Source: Dactylis glomerata (taxonomy: Eukaryota > Streptophyta > Magnoliopsida > Poales > Poaceae). From it: a stretch of 64,000 nt of DNA. A model generated the notes under the pieces. It ran no database searches and was not told where the DNA came from. It saw nothing but the letters and a program-made list of their open reading frames with translations. Location of the stretch: positions 4,199,434 through 4,263,433 of the forward strand of contig QXEO01000143.1 of the NCBI GenBank assembly GCA_007115705.1. The letters run 5' to 3'. The translations under genes and the position numbers were made by a program. Position 1 is the first letter of the stretch, and each line of letters opens with the position of its first letter. Below are positions 44,996 to 58,445 of the stretch, piece by piece.

Positions 44996-46667
44996 TGATG
45001 GCGCGGTGATGATGGTGCCAGAAAACTTGTTGGCTTGTAGTAAATGACCGGCCAGTTGGCAAACCCCAAGAGAAGGTTTTGATGAATATAGCAGCAAGTT
45101 TTCCCTCAGTTAAGAACCAAGGTATATCGATCAGGAGAAGAGCAGACAATGCGATCGAAGGTGATGCGGACTGGCTTAGCGACAACTTCGGACAATTTAT
45201 ATATGGCGCCTCATCCAAGCTTTGCTTTGCTAGCTGCAACGTGGAACCTGCACACAACACAACCAAATACTTTGTTCCCAACTTGCGATGAGGTTGTCAA
45301 TCTCACCGGTTTGCTTGAAACAAAGGTTATGAGCGTATCGAGTGGAAAACAGTAGAAGTATGCGAGTAAAGTAAACAGTGCGAGTAAAGTCAATAGGTGA
45401 TAGCAATATGATGGAAATAGGACCGGGGTCCACAGTTCACTAGTGGTGTCTCTCCATAAGATAAATAGCACATGCTGGGTAAACAAATTACAGTTGGGCA
45501 ATTGATAGAATAAAGATAAACGTGATATGTCAAGAAGATCACTATGCGATTTACTCTGGGCATTACAACAAAATACATAGACCGCCATCCAACTGCATCT
45601 ATGACTAATAATCCACTCACGGGGATATCATCCGAACACCCCATGAGTATTAAGTTGCGAACAACAGATAATTGCATTAATCAAAGTATGTAATGTAAAC
45701 AAAGCATATGCCCTCGAGCATATGAATGTTGTTTTCTCCCTAGTAGCAACAGCACATCTACAACCTTAGAGGTTTCTGTCACTCCCCCAGATTAAATAGA
45801 GGCATGAACCCACTATCGAGCATAAATACCCCCTCTTGGAGTCACTAGCAACTACTCGGCCAAGATAGCTACTAACAACGGAGAGCATGCAAGATCATAA
45901 ACAACATAGAGATAACATAAGATATATTTCAGTATAGCAACTCAATCATAACACCAATATTCATCGGATCCCAACAAACCAAACATGTAGAATTACATAA
46001 CGGTGATCTCAATCATGTAGGGCAGCTCATGAGATCTAAACATGAAGCACATGGTGGAGAAGACAACCATCTAGCTACTGCTATGGACCCATAGTCCAAG
46101 GTAGACTACTCACTCATTGCTCCGGAGGCAAGCATGGTGATGAAGAAGACCTCCGGTGGTGATTCCCCTCTCCGGCAGGGTGCCGGGAAGAGCTTCTGGA
46201 CCCTCCCAATCTTCGGGTCGACGGCGGCAGCGGATCGCGATGTGTTCTGGAAAATTGATCGGGTACTTAGGTTTTTTCCATCGGGGGGTCTTTATAGGCG
46301 AAGGGGCATCGTCAGAAGTGGACCGAGGTGGTCTCACACCTAGGGGGCGCGGCCAGGGCCTGGGCCGCGCCGCCCTGGCGTGTGGCCCCCTCGTGGCCCC
46401 ACTCCGTCTCCTCTTCGGATCTCTGGAAGCTTCCGGGAAAAATAAGACTTCAGGAGCTTGTTTCGTCCAATTCCGAGAATATTTCCCGTGTATCACTTCT
46501 GAAACACAAAAACAGCAGAAAATAGGGAACTGGCACTGTGGCGACTTGTTAGTAGGTTAGTTCCGGAAAATGCATAAAAGTGCCACGAAGTGTAACGAAA
46601 CAGTAGGCAAATGGTGTAAAAACAAGCATGGAGCATCAAAAATTATAGATACGTTGGAGACGTATCA
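44996..46667 (-). repeat. I 3' LTR (1672 bp)
   Basis: TGATGGCGCGGTG to GACGTATCA, next to the polypurine tract AAGCTTGGGGATGCT (minus) at 46682-46668. Confidence 0.95.
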
Positions 46668-46682
46668 AGCATCCCCAAGCTT

Positions 46683-49570
46683 AACTCCTACTCGTCCTCG
46701 AGTAGGTAAGTGATAACAAAAGAATAATTTTTGAGGTGACATGCACCTACACAATCTTGATCAGATATGTAAGCGTTGTGAGCTGGGATCATAAGAACTT
46801 AAAACATGGGCATGAAAGATGTAATCTTGACAGTAAAGAACTTAGCAACCATGTTATAACATGAAAATGAACACAAACAAAAGATCATGAAAATGAAACA
46901 ATGAAAGTCAAATGTGTGTTCAAATCATAAGGAAAAACATACAAATGGTTTTCAACTTGTCCTTCAAAGAGAGCAAAACATAAATGCATAGGACACCTTC
47001 AAGTTTAAGAGGGCGACTAGATACAAATAATTTGAGAACAAGTGAAACCAACAATATGAATCAATCAATGAAAACTTTGGGACAATGCACATTATACTAA
47101 GAATGACAACTTTGCTCTCTTATGGTGCATAAAGAAAGAAGGTGGTGACTCAACATAAAAGTAAAAGAAAGGCCCTTCGCGGAGGGAAGCAATGATTGCA
47201 AGTTTTATAGACCTTCAAAAATTATGTTACTTACCAGCTTTGAGCTCTCATTGCCCCCATCATAAGCATCTTGAATGGTTAGAGTTAATGCGAGAACAAT
47301 TATGATACATATGCTTGACAAATCATAAGTCGAAAACCTCGTGTCCCGTGAATACAAGTACCCAAACCTCATGCTACTCAACTTAGAGTCCCAAGCAAGG
47401 CTCTTGTCATTGTAAGTATATATGTATCATCGAGAACCGCCAACGGGGTACCTCCGTGCCCGATGACATGGAACAAGCCCACATCAAAATGACAGGACAA
47501 GCAGACAATGAACACCTCGACATCTCTTTTATTTACCATTTGTATAGCTTTTTATTTTGAGATGCGTCATCGAATGTCCAGCATGGGTATGCTGCAAATT
47601 TCCACCATGAATTATGCATGGCTTAGATTGGCGGCCCAGACGTTTCCCTAACACATATACAAACTCCATGATCCCCACAAGATTCCCAACTCATTTCACA
47701 CCGCGGGCATCCATAAACAAAAGATCACGATATCAACTCAAATAAGAAGTGCAATGTTGAAAGCTTGCCCCATGACGGCATGGTTGGGCTAGAATCCAAC
47801 TTACAACTTGCAAGCATAACAACTCAACATAAGAGACCACAATGTCAATTTTTAAGAACAGGAAAAAGTAAAGTGTGCCTTCCGGTTCGTGAGAGCTTTA
47901 CTGACCAATTTTGGCATAACACTGGTAAGAGTTTAATTTGAAGAGAAGATAAAAGCAAGTCAAATTTACTTGGAATAGCAAATTGCTAGTAGGTATGTAT
48001 GGTGGACACAATGGAAAACTGTGGCTTTTAGGAGTTGGATGCATGAGTAGAGCTCATACTCAGTACAAGGCGAGGGCTAGCAAAAGACTGGGAGCGACCA
48101 ACTAAGAGAGCAATAATGGCCAAAATCATGCAAAGCGACAAAGCGACATTAAAAGAAGCATAAGATGGCATCAAAAGTCAAAAACTAAATGATCATAGAG
48201 GCTATTGGCGACTTTGTAAGAGTCTAACATGTGTGAGCATGCGCCAAGTCAACCCAAATAAGGCATCAAGGAGAAAACCAAAATAATGCTTCCATACAAT
48301 AAAAACAACGCATGATTTTTTTCAAAGGCTCATTAAGCAATCTCAGTTATTTGAGACAAGTCATGCTACAGCAAAAATCACTAAGCATACTATCAAAAAG
48401 ACATCAAGCACGACATGAAAAAGCCTAAGCCGCAGTCTACACAAGCTCCTTCTTGTACCACTATTTTGCATAAAGCTTTTTCTCTTTTCCAACACCATTT
48501 GAAATTTTTATAGACACCTCTTTTGATGAAAACCAATTAAGATCAGAGGCAAAAATACACCTTGATGAAAAGATATGACAAGGTCTGAACGCAAATCAAG
48601 GCGAAAACGAAAACCAAAAGCAGTAGCGGAAAAAGAAGAACACTCGGTGAACGATAAGAATGAAAAACTGAGTGTTCTTGGCAAATGAAAACGAGTACAT
48701 CTCCTCCAAAGGAAATTTGTTGGGGTCCAACCATTTATTGAAGCAAACAAAACTAAACTAACTAAGAAAACTAAAACAACTGACGCTCCAAGAAAAACAC
48801 ATAGTGCATGAAGCAATAAAAATATAGTGTTTTGAAAGGTGACCTGATTTTTGCCGATGAAGAAGGGGTGCCTCGGGGGCATCCCCAAGCTTTGACGCTT
48901 GTACTTCTTGGATATTTCTTGGGGTGATGCATGGGCATCCCCAAGCTTGAGCTTTTGTCCATTCTTCAAATTATCTCATCATTCTCCAATCCCTACACTT
49001 AAAAACTTCCTTCATACAAAACTAAACACAATTCTATTAGCAACATTAGTGTAAGCATATCATATAATCAACCTCTTTTTGCTTCAGGTTTCAACCCAAA
49101 ACATCAAATATATATCATATACTACTGTAGCAACTTCCACAAAAGTTCCGTGATCAAAAGAACTCAAAAGAAAGCGATAAAGCGGCAAACACAAATATTG
49201 GCAGAAATCTGTCAAAACAGAACAGCTGACAAAGGTCGAATTTTTAAGGGGTTTTTTGTTGCTCAAATCAAAAAGCGTTCAACTAACGAAAGTTTGGATA
49301 TAACCTGGGGCATATGCACAAGAAATCGCAGGTCCAAAAGATATACAGAGAATTTATACGAATATTTATGGTGCAGCACCGAAAACAGTTTCAGGACAGC
49401 AACATCCCCAAATCTTACCTCACTCAAATTAGAGGCTTCTCTTGGCACAACAATAAAATAAACAAGATAAGGAGCGGTCATTACAGTAGTAATGACTTCC
49501 AGGACTCAAATAAAAGAAAAAGTACTAAAAAGAAAACATTGGGTTATCTCCCAAGAGTGCTTTTCTTTAA
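46683..49570 (-). other. I 3' noncoding region
   Basis: 2.9 kb without a credible ORF. It is collinear with the same region of W and A, a conserved noncoding module of unknown role. Confidence 0.7.
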
Positions 49571-49601
49571 CGCCTTTGAGCTAGGCGCAGAAAATTGCGA
49601 A

Positions 49602-50480
49602 TCAAGTAACACCAAGTGATGAATCATCAAGCTCATAATTTTCTCTAAGAATAGAGTCAAAAATTAATTTCTTCCTTTTCCTAGGGAAGTGTTCCATACC
49701 TTTCTTTAGTGGGAATTGATATTTGATGGTGCCTTCTCTCATATCAATGATGGCACCTACAGTTCGAAGAAAGGGTCTTCCCAAAATAATAGGACATGAA
49801 GCATGGCATTCAACGTCCATAACGAGAAAATCAACGAGAACAAGGTTATTGTTAACCATAATAAGAACATCATTAATCCTTCCCAAAGGTTTCTTCTTAG
49901 CAACATCAGCAATAGGAACATCATAATAACATTTTTCAAGAGGTGGTAAATCAAGCATGTCATAAATCTTTCTAGGCATGATAGAAATACTAGCACCTAG
50001 ATCACATAAAGCATGGCAATCAAAACCACTAAAATGCATATCAATGATGGGTTCCCAACCATCTTCTAACTTCTTGGGAATAGAAGCTTTTTGCTACAAC
50101 TTTTCATCCCTAATTTTTATGAGAGCATTGGTAATATGCTTAGTAAAAGCAATATTTAAAGAACTAGCATTGGGAATCAAAGCAAGCTTTTGCAAGAACA
50201 AAATAACTTCAGATATATTGCAGCCATCAACATCAAAATCATTAAAGGAAATAAAGCTATCATCTCCTACACTCCGAAAAATTTCAGCACTCTTTCGAGA
50301 AAAAGTTTTGGCAGTTTTAGGCTTTTTAACACAAGGAGTGGGAGTTTTCTCTACACCAATCAAAGTAACAGGATTGCTAGCATTAGGAGCAACATCATTA
50401 GAGGTAGTAATAGTACAAACTTTCAAATTCCTAGCAATCTCATCCTCTCTTTCCCATCTAGCATGCAATTCTGCTAACAA
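49602..50480 (-). pseudogene. Gag C-terminal linker and aspartic protease of element I
   Basis: The frame 50480-50094 (LLAEL-type start, FSRKSAEIFRSVGDDSF) ends at a TAG (50096-50094). It continues in the same frame into the protease: CDLGASISIMPRKIYDMLDL carries the catalytic Asp as DLGA, with PIILGRPFLRTVGAIIDM downstream. It stops at 49602 just before the family 3' hairpin motif. The join to gag upstream needs a one-base shift near 50480. In related elements this region leads into reverse transcriptase; here it does not. Confidence 0.82.
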
Positions 50481-51664
50481 TCTAAGATTTCATCAATTCC
50501 AACTTGGATAGCATTAGCAGTAGCAAAAACATTGTTCTCTTTTACATCATTAGGCAACACTTTTAATTTCAGAAGTTCAACATCATGAGCAAGTCTATCA
50601 ACTTTAGAAGCAAGAATATCAATTTTGCCTAACTTTTCCTCAACAGACTTGTTAAAAGCAGATTGTTTTACCATGAAGTCTTTGAGCATGACTTCAAGTT
50701 CAGAGGGCGCGGCCCTAGTGTTGTTGTAGGAATTACCATAAGAATTACCATAACCATTACCATTGGTAGAAGGATACGGCCTATAATTGTTACTAGCAAA
50801 ATTGTTCCTATAAGCATTGTTGTTAAAATTATTATTTCTAATGAAATTCACATCAACATGCTCTTCTTGAGCAACCAGAGAGGCTAAAGGAACATTATTA
50901 GGATCAACATGAGTCCTATAATTAGCAAGCATAGCCATAATGGTATCAATCTTATCACTCAAGGAAGAGGTTTCCTCAATAGAATTTACCTTCTTACCTT
51001 GTGGAGCTCTCTCGGTGTGCCATTCGGAATAATTTACCATCACGTTGTCAAGTAGCTTTATTGCGGCGCCCAAGGTAAGGGACATAAAAGTGCCTCCAGC
51101 AGCTGAATCAAGTAGATTCCTCGAAGAAAAATTCAGTCCTGCATAAAAAGTTTGGACAATCATCCAAGTAGTCAGTCCATGAGTGGGGCAATTCTTTATC
51201 ATAGATTTCATTCTTTCCCAAGCTTGAGCAACATGTTCATTATCAAACTGAGTAAACTTCATAATATTGCTACGCAGAGATATAATCTTAGCAGGAGGAT
51301 AGTATCTACCAATAAAAGCATCCTTACACTTAGCCCATGAATCAATACTATTCTTAGTCAAAGACAGCAACCAATCTTTAGCTTTTCCTCTCAAAGAAAG
51401 AGGAAACAACTTGAGCTTAATAATATCACTATCAACATCCTTATATTTCTGCATCTCACATAGCTCAACAAAAGTGTTGAGATGAGCTGCAACATCTTCC
51501 GTACTAGCACCAGAAAATTGCTCTTTCATAACAAGGTTCAATAAAGCAGGCTTAATCTCATAAAAGTTTGCAGCAGGAGTAGGTGGTGCAATAGGAGTGC
51601 AGATAAAATCACTATTGTTTGTGCTAGTAAAGTCACACAACTTGGTGTTTTCAGGATTAGCCAT
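50474..51664 (-). pseudogene. Gag of element I, about 396 codons, frameshifted at its end
   Basis: I chose ATG at 51664 (MANPENTKLCDF) over the one 33 nt upstream. The gag core is clear: EQFSGASTEDVAAHLNTFVE, KLFPLSLRGKAKDWLLSL, then AQAWERMKSMIKNCP. A low-complexity Asn/Tyr/Gly stretch (NYRPYPSTNGNGYGNSYGNS) and a coiled-coil-like C-terminus (LGKIDILASKVDRLAHDVEL) follow. No CCHC zinc knuckle is visible. A one-base deletion at about 50480 creates the stop after GIDEILDC, separating gag from protease. The core is long and almost undamaged, which fits a recent insertion. Confidence 0.82.
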
Positions 51665-51835
51665 TTCAGCAAAACTAAAAGTAGATAAGTAAAACAACTA
51701 CCAAGGATTTTAATTTTTTTTTGGGTTTTTGATATAAAACGATGCAAGTAAAAATAAAGTAAAGCAAAACAAAACAATAAAACAAAGTAAAGGATGTGTG
51801 TGCGAAAAACTCCCCTTGCAGAGGTCTTCCACTCT

Positions 51836-51853
51836 TCCCCGGCAACGGCGCCA
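51836..51853 (-). other. I primer binding site (tRNA-Asp type)
   Basis: The minus strand reads TGGCGCCGTTGCCGGGGA, a perfect tRNA-Asp complement, 10 nt from the LTR. Confidence 0.9.
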
Positions 51854-51863
51854 GAAAACTTGT

Positions 51864-53517
51864 TGATGGCGCGGTGATGATGGTGCCAGAAAACTTGTTG
51901 GCTTGTAGTAAATGACTGGCCAGTTGGAAAACCCCAAGAGAAGGTTTTGATGAATATAGCAGCAAGTTTTCCCTCAGTTAAGAACCAAGGTATATCGATC
52001 AGGAGAACAGCAGACAATGCGACTGAAGGTGATGCGGACTGGCTTAGCGATAGCTTCGGACAATTTATATATGGTGCCTCGTCAAAGCTTTGCTTTGCTA
52101 GCTGCAACGTGGAACCTGCACACAACACAACCAAATACTTTGTTCCCAACTTGCGATGAGGTTGTCAATCTCACCGGTTTGCTTGAAACAAAGGTTATGA
52201 GCGTATCGAGTGGAAAACAGTAGAAGTATGCGAGTAAAGTAAACAGGTGATAGCAATATGATGGAAATAGGACCGGGGTCCACAGTTCACTAGTGGTGTC
52301 TCTCCATAAGATAAATAGCACATGCTGGGTAAACAAATCACAGTTGGGCAATTGATAGAATAAAGATAAACGTGATATGTCAAGAAGATCACTATGCGAT
52401 TTACTCTGGGCATTACAACAAAATACATAGACCGCCATCCAACTGCATCTATGACTAATAATCCACTCACGGGGATATCATCCGAACACCCCATGAGTAT
52501 TAAGTTGCGAACAACAGATAATTGCATTAAGCAAAGTGTGTAATGTAAACAAAGCACATGCCCTCGAGCATATGAATGTTGTTTTCTCCCTAGTAGCAAC
52601 TGCACATCTACAACCTTAGAGGTTTCTGTCACTCCCCTAGATTAAATAGAGGCATGAACCCACTATCGAGCATAAATACCCCCTCTTGGAGTCACTAGCA
52701 ACTACTCGGCCAAGATAGCTACTAACAACGGAGAGCATGCAAGATCATAAACAACATAGAGATAACATAAGATATATTTCAGTATAGCAACTCAATCATA
52801 ACACCAATATTCATCGGATCCCAACAAACCAAACATGTAGAATTACATAACGGTGATCTCAATCATGTAGGGCAGCTCATGAGATCTAAACATGAAGCAC
52901 ATGGTGGAGAAGACAACCATCTAGCAACTGCTATGGACCCATAGTCCACGGTAGACTACTCACTCATCGGTCCGGAGGCAAGCAAGGCGATGAAGAAGAC
53001 CTCCGGTGGCGATTCCCCCCTCCGGCAGGGTGCCGGGAAGAGCTTCTGGACCCTCCCGATCTTCGGGTCAACGGCGACGGCGGATCGCGATGTGTTCTGG
53101 AAAATTGATCGGGTACTTAGGTTTTTTCCGCCGGGGGGTCTTTATAGGCGAAGGGGCATCGTCAGAAGTGGACCGAGGTGGTCTCACAACTAGGGGGCGC
53201 GGCTAGGGCCTAGGCCGCGCCGCCCTGGCGTGTGGCCCCCTCGTGGCCCCACTCTGTCTCCTCTTTGGATCTCTGAAAGCTTCCGGGAAAAATAAGACTT
53301 CAGGAACTTGTTTCGTCCAATTCTGAGAATATTTCCTGTGTATCACTTCTGAAACACAAAAACAGCAGAAAATAGGGAACTGGCACTGTGGCGACTTGTT
53401 AGTAGGTTAGTTCCGGAAAATGCATAAAAGTGCCACGAAGTGTAACGAAACAGTAGGCAAATGGTGTAAAAACAAGCATGGAGCATCAAAAATTATAGAT
53501 ACGTTGGAGACGTATCA
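51864..53517 (-). repeat. I 5' LTR (1654 bp)
   Basis: TGATGGCGCGGTG to GACGTATCA. On the minus strand the last 40 bases of the LTR contain a second copy of the post-LTR words ACAAGTTTTCTGGC(A/G)CC (see findings). Confidence 0.95.
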
Positions 53518-53522
53518 GTAGC

Positions 53523-54365
53523 TATCTTGGCCGAGTAGTTGCTAGTAACTCCAAGAGGGGGTATTTATGCTCGATAGTGGGTTCATGCCTCTATTTAATC
53601 TGGGGGAGTGACAGAAACCTCTAAGGTTGTAGATGTGCTGTTGCTACTAGGGATAAAACAACATCCATATGCTCAAGGGCATATGCTTTGTTTACATTAC
53701 ACACTTTGCTTAATGCAATTATCTGTTGTTCGCAACTTAATACTTGTGGAGTTCTCGGATTGATTCGCCACAAGTGGATTATTAGTCATAGATGCAGTTG
53801 GATGGCGGTCTATGTATTTTGTTGTAATGCCCAGAGTAAATCGCATAGTGATCTTCTTGACATATCACGTTTATCTTTATTCTATCAATTGCCCAACTGT
53901 AATTTGTTTACCCAGCATGTGTTATTTATCTTATGGAGAGACACCACTAGTGAACTGTGGACCCCGGTCCTATTTCCATCATATTGCTATCACCTGTTTA
54001 CTTTACTCGCACTGTTTACTTTACTCGCATACTTCTACTGTTTTCCACTCGATACGCTCATAACCTTTGTTTCAAGCAAACCGGTGAGATTGACAACCTC
54101 ATCGCAAGTTGGGAACAAAGTATTTGGTTGTGTTGTGTGCAAGTTCCGCGCTTGCAGCTAGCAAGCAAAGCTTGGACGAGGCGCCATATATAAATTGTCC
54201 GAAGCTGTCGCAAACTAGCAAGCATCACCTTCAGTCGTATTGTTTGCTCTTCTCCTGAACGATAAACCTTGGTTTCTTAACTGAGGGAAAATCTGCTGCT
54301 ATACTCATCACACCTTCCTCTTGGGGTTCCCAACGGGCTGGTCATTCACCACGCAACAAGCAACA
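53523..54365 (+). repeat. A 5' LTR, second segment (843 bp)
   Basis: It resumes with TATCTTGGCCGAGTAG after the TSD and ends CGCAACAAGCAACA at 54365. It matches 59260-60102. Confidence 0.93.
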
Positions 54366-54374
54366 GCTATTTTC

Positions 54375-54392
54375 TGGCGCCGTTGCCGGGGA
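54375..54392 (+). other. A primer binding site (tRNA-Asp type)
   Basis: TGGCGCCGTTGCCGGGGA, perfect tRNA-Asp complement, 9 nt after the LTR. Confidence 0.9.
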
Positions 54393-54566
54393 AGAGTGGA
54401 AGACCTCTGCAAGGGGAGTTTTTCGCACGCATATCCTTTACTTTGTTTTATTGTTTTGCTTTACTTTATTTATTTTTACTTGCATTGTTCTTTATCAAAA
54501 ACCCAAAAAAAAATAGAATCCTTTGTAGTTGTTTTTACTTGTCTTGCTTTATCATGCTTTCTATCA

Positions 54567-55505
54567 ATGGTTGGTTTCTTTGAAACTAAATCTTTTTGGC
54601 AAGGTGGGTTCACGGAAGAGCAGCAAAATTATTATGAGGAACACCGCTTGTCACAAAAAGGGAAACACTTATGAGAACAAATCAATAGATTGTATATCAT
54701 TGCTAGAAACGTGTGCTCTACTTATAATGTTACTTATTGCTTTGATAGATCTTGTTGCTGTAGGAGGTATAAACACCTCCCTTTTTAATGTGAGTATAAT
54801 GATGATGTTACCATATCTTCTTATATTAATGGAAATTATGACTTTTATGATGTGGAACAAATTGAAGAATTTATTGCTTGGAAGGGTGCATTCGAACTTG
54901 CTTATTTGCTTGAAAATACTGATGATGCATCTTATAAATATGAGGTTTATGATATACTCACATTTTGCTTTGATAATTATAAGGAAGGAAATGGCTATAT
55001 TCTTAAATATCTTAATAGATGCTCTCCAACGGAAGAGACTAATGCCATGAAGGAGCCTATGGAAGAAGAAATTGCTGAAACTGGAAGCTCATTGGATGAA
55101 AAAGAGGAGGAGAGTGATGACCAAGAGGAGGAAGAATGGAGCTACCCATGTCTACCTCCCAATAAGAGTAACTCTTTAACTAATACCTTATTTGATCGCC
55201 CTCCATACTTAACAAAGGAGGGTGAGTGTGATATTTATATTGTTAAGTTTGTTCATGATGCTACTGAAAATTATTATGAGAGAGGAAAATATGATTGTTG
55301 GAATTCTCATGTTACTAAAACACCTCTCTTTATATTGAAAGTTCAGAAGTTGCTTTTGTTTTATCTACCCATACTTGTGGCTATGCGCTTCTTTGATTTA
55401 TTTTCTTACAAGATTCCTATGCATAGGAAGTGGGTTAGACTTAAATGTGTCTTATATTTGCTCCTTGATGCTCCCTTTTGCTTCCAATTCATATTTCTTA
55501 TGTGA
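54567..55505 (+). pseudogene. ORFx of element A: acidic protein with C-terminal hydrophobic segments, two stops
   Basis: From ATG at 54567 a single frame of 313 codons runs to TGA at 55503, broken by TGA at 54672 and TAA at 54786; both are sense codons in the copy at 1-231. Order: GGFTEEQQNYYEEHR near the start, IEEFIAWKGAFELAYLLENT, an acidic stretch (EKEEESDDQEEEEW), then HDATENYYERGKYDC and two hydrophobic stretches (LLLFYLPILVAMRFFDLF and CVLYLLLDAPFCFQFIFLM). The HDATE(N/S)YYERGK block and hydrophobic tail are shared with the W ORF. Athila elements can carry an env-like ORF with membrane segments; calling this one env-like is inference. Confidence 0.6.
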
Positions 55506-55540
55506 GCATCTTCTCAAATTACTTGATTCGCAATTTTCTG

Positions 55541-55557
55541 CGCCTAGCTCAAAGGCG
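55541..55557 (+). other. Conserved 3' hairpin motif in A
   Basis: CGCCTAGCTCAAAGGCG, 36 nt after the ORFx stop, the same as in E2, W and I. Confidence 0.7.
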
Positions 55558-58445
55558 TTAAAGAAAAGCACTCTTGGGAGATAACCCAATGTTTTATTTT
55601 CAGTACTTTTTCTTTTATTTGAGTCTTGGAAGTCATTACTACTGTAATGACCGCTCCTTATCCTTTTTATTTCATTGTTGTGCCAAGAGAAGCCTCTAAT
55701 TTGAGTGAGGTAAAGATTTGGGGATGTTGCTGTCCTAAAACTGTTTTCGGTGCTGCACTGTAAAAATTCGTATCAATTCTCTGTATATATTTTGGACCTG
55801 AGATTTCTTGTGCATATGCCCCAGGTTATATCCAAACTTTCGTTAGTTGAACACTTTTTTATTTGAGCAACAGAAAACCCCTCAAAAATTCGACCTTTAT
55901 CAGCTGTTCTGTTTTGACAGATTTCTGCCAATATTTGTGTTTGCCGCTTTATCGCTTTCTTTTGAGTTCTTTTGATCACGGAACTTTTGGGGAAGTTGCT
56001 ACAGTAGTATATGCTATATATGTGGTGGTTTTGGGTTGAAACCTGAAGCAAAAAGAGGTTGATTATATGTTATGCTTGCACTAATGTTGCTAATAGAATT
56101 GTGTTTAGTTTTGTATGAAGGAAATTTTCAAGTGTAGGGATTGGAGAATGATGAGATGAGTTGAAGAATGGACAAAAGCTCAAGCTTGGGGATGACCATG
56201 CATCACCCCAAGAAATATCCAAGAAGTACAAGCGTCAAAGCTTGGGGATGCCCCCGAGGCACCCCTTCTTCATCGGCAAAAATCAGGTCACCTTTCAAGA
56301 CACTATATTTTTATTGCTTCATGCACTATGTATTTTTCTTGGAGCGTCAGTTGTTTTAGTTTTCTTAGTTAGTTTAGTTTTGTTTGCTGTAATAAATGGT
56401 TGGACCCCAACAAATTTCCTTTGGAGGAGATGTACTCGTTTTCATTTGCCAAGAACACTCCGTTTTTCACTCTTATTGTTCACCGAGTGTTCTTCTTTTT
56501 CTGCTACTGCTTTTGGTTTTCGTTTTCGCTTTGATTTGCGTTCAGACCTTGTCATATCTTTTCATCAAGGTGTATTTTTGCCTCTGATCGTTATTGGTTT
56601 TCATCAAAAGAGGTGGTTATAAAAATTTCAAATGGTGTTGGAAAAGAGAAAAAGCTTTATACAAAATAGTGGTACAAGAAGGAGCTTGTGTAGACTGCGG
56701 CTTAGGCTTTTTCATGTCATGCTTGATGTCTTTTTGATAGTATGCTTAGTGGTTTTGCTGTAGCATGACTTGTCTCAAATAACTGAGATTGCTTAATGAG
56801 CCTTTGAAAAAATCATGCGTTGCTTTTATTGTATGGAAGCATTATTTTGGTTTTCTCCTTGATGCTTTATTTGGGTTGACTTGGCGCATGCTCACACATG
56901 TTAGACTCTTACAAAGTCGCCAATAGCCTCTATGATCATTTAGTTTTTGACTTTTTATGCCATCTTATGCTTCTTTTAATGTCGCTTTGTCGCTTTGCAT
57001 GATTATGGCCATTATTGCTCTCTTAGTTGGTCGCTCCCAGTCTTTTGCTAGCCCTCGTCTTGTACTGAGTATGAGCTCTACTCGTGCATCCAACTCCTAA
57101 AAGCCAAAGTTTTCCAAAGTGTCCACCATACATACCTACTAGCAATTTGCTATTCCAAGTAAATTTGACTTGCTTTTATCTTCTCTTCAAATTAAACTCT
57201 TACCAGTGTTATGCGAAAATTGGTCAGTAAAGCTCTCACGAACCGGAAGGCACACTTTACTTTTTCTTGTTCTTAAAAATTTGACATTGTGGTCTCTTAT
57301 GTTGAGTTTTTATGCTTGCAAGTTGTAAGTTGGATTCTAGCCCAACCATGCTGTCATAGGGCAAGGTTTCAACATTGCACTTCTTATTTGAATTGATATC
57401 GTGATCTTTTGTTTATGGATGCCCACGGTGTGAAATGAATTGGGAATCTTGTGGGGATCATGGAGTTTGTATATGTGTTAGAGAAACACCTGGGCCGCCA
57501 ATCTAAGCCATGCATAATTCATGGTGGAAATTTGCAGCATACCCATGGTGGACATTCGACGACGCATCTCAAAATAAAAAGCTATACAAATGGTAAATAA
57601 AAGAGATGTCGAGGTGTTCATTGTCTGCTTGTCCTGTCATTTTGATGTGGGCTTGTTCCATGTCATCGGGCACGGAGGTACCCCGTTGGCGGTTTTTGAT
57701 GATACATATATACTTACAATGACAAGAGCCTTGCTTGGGACTCTAAGTTGAGTAGCATGAGGTTTGGGTACTCGTATTCATGGGACACGAGGTTTTCAAC
57801 TTATGATTTGTCAAGCATATGCATCATAATTGTTCTCGCATTAACTCTAACCATTCAAGATGCTTATTATGGGGTCAATGAGAGCTCAAAGCCGGTAAGT
57901 AACATAATTTTTGAAGGTTTATAAAACTTGCAATCACTGCTTCCCTCCGCGAAGGGCCTTTCTTTTACTTTTTTGTTGAGTCACCACCTTCTATCTTTAT
58001 GCACCATAAGAGAGCAAAGTTGTCATTCTTAGTATAATGTGCATTGTCCCAAAGTTTTCATTGATTGATTCATATTGTTGGTTTCACTTGTTCTCAAATT
58101 ATTTGTATCTAGTCGCCCTCTTAAACTTGAAGGTGTCCTATGCATTGTTTTGCTCTCTCCATGAAGGACAAGCCGAAAACCATTTGTATGTTTTTCCTTA
58201 TGATTTGAACACACGTTTGACTTTCATTGTTTCATTTTCATGATCTTTTGTTTGTGTTCATTTTCATGTTTACAACATGGTTGCTAAGTTCTTATTGTCA
58301 AGATTATATCTTCATGCCCATGTTTTAAGTTCTTATGATCCCAGCTCACAAATGCTTACATATATGATCAAGATTGTGTAGGTGCATGTCACCTCAAAAA
58401 TTATTCTTTTCTTATCACTTACCTACTCGAGGACGAGCATGAGTT
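55558..58445 (+). other. A 3' noncoding region
   Basis: 2.9 kb, collinear in reverse with 46683-49570. No ORF above background. Confidence 0.7.

Larger units (their letters stand above)
44996..53517 (-). mobile_element. Non-autonomous Athila-type element I with gag-protease, nested in A's LTR
   Basis: The element is 8522 bp, flanked by GTAGC at 44991-44995 and 53518-53522; the empty site is visible in A's 3' LTR near 59255. LTRs are 44996-46667 (1672 bp) and 51864-53517 (1654 bp), the difference being one 18-bp indel near 45375. On the minus strand: 5' LTR (right), PBS (51853-51836), gag and protease (51664-49602), hairpin motif (49587-49571), 3' noncoding region and polypurine tract (46682-46668). 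RT, RNase H and integrase are absent. About 40 LTR differences (2.4%) make it the youngest element here. Confidence 0.95.
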
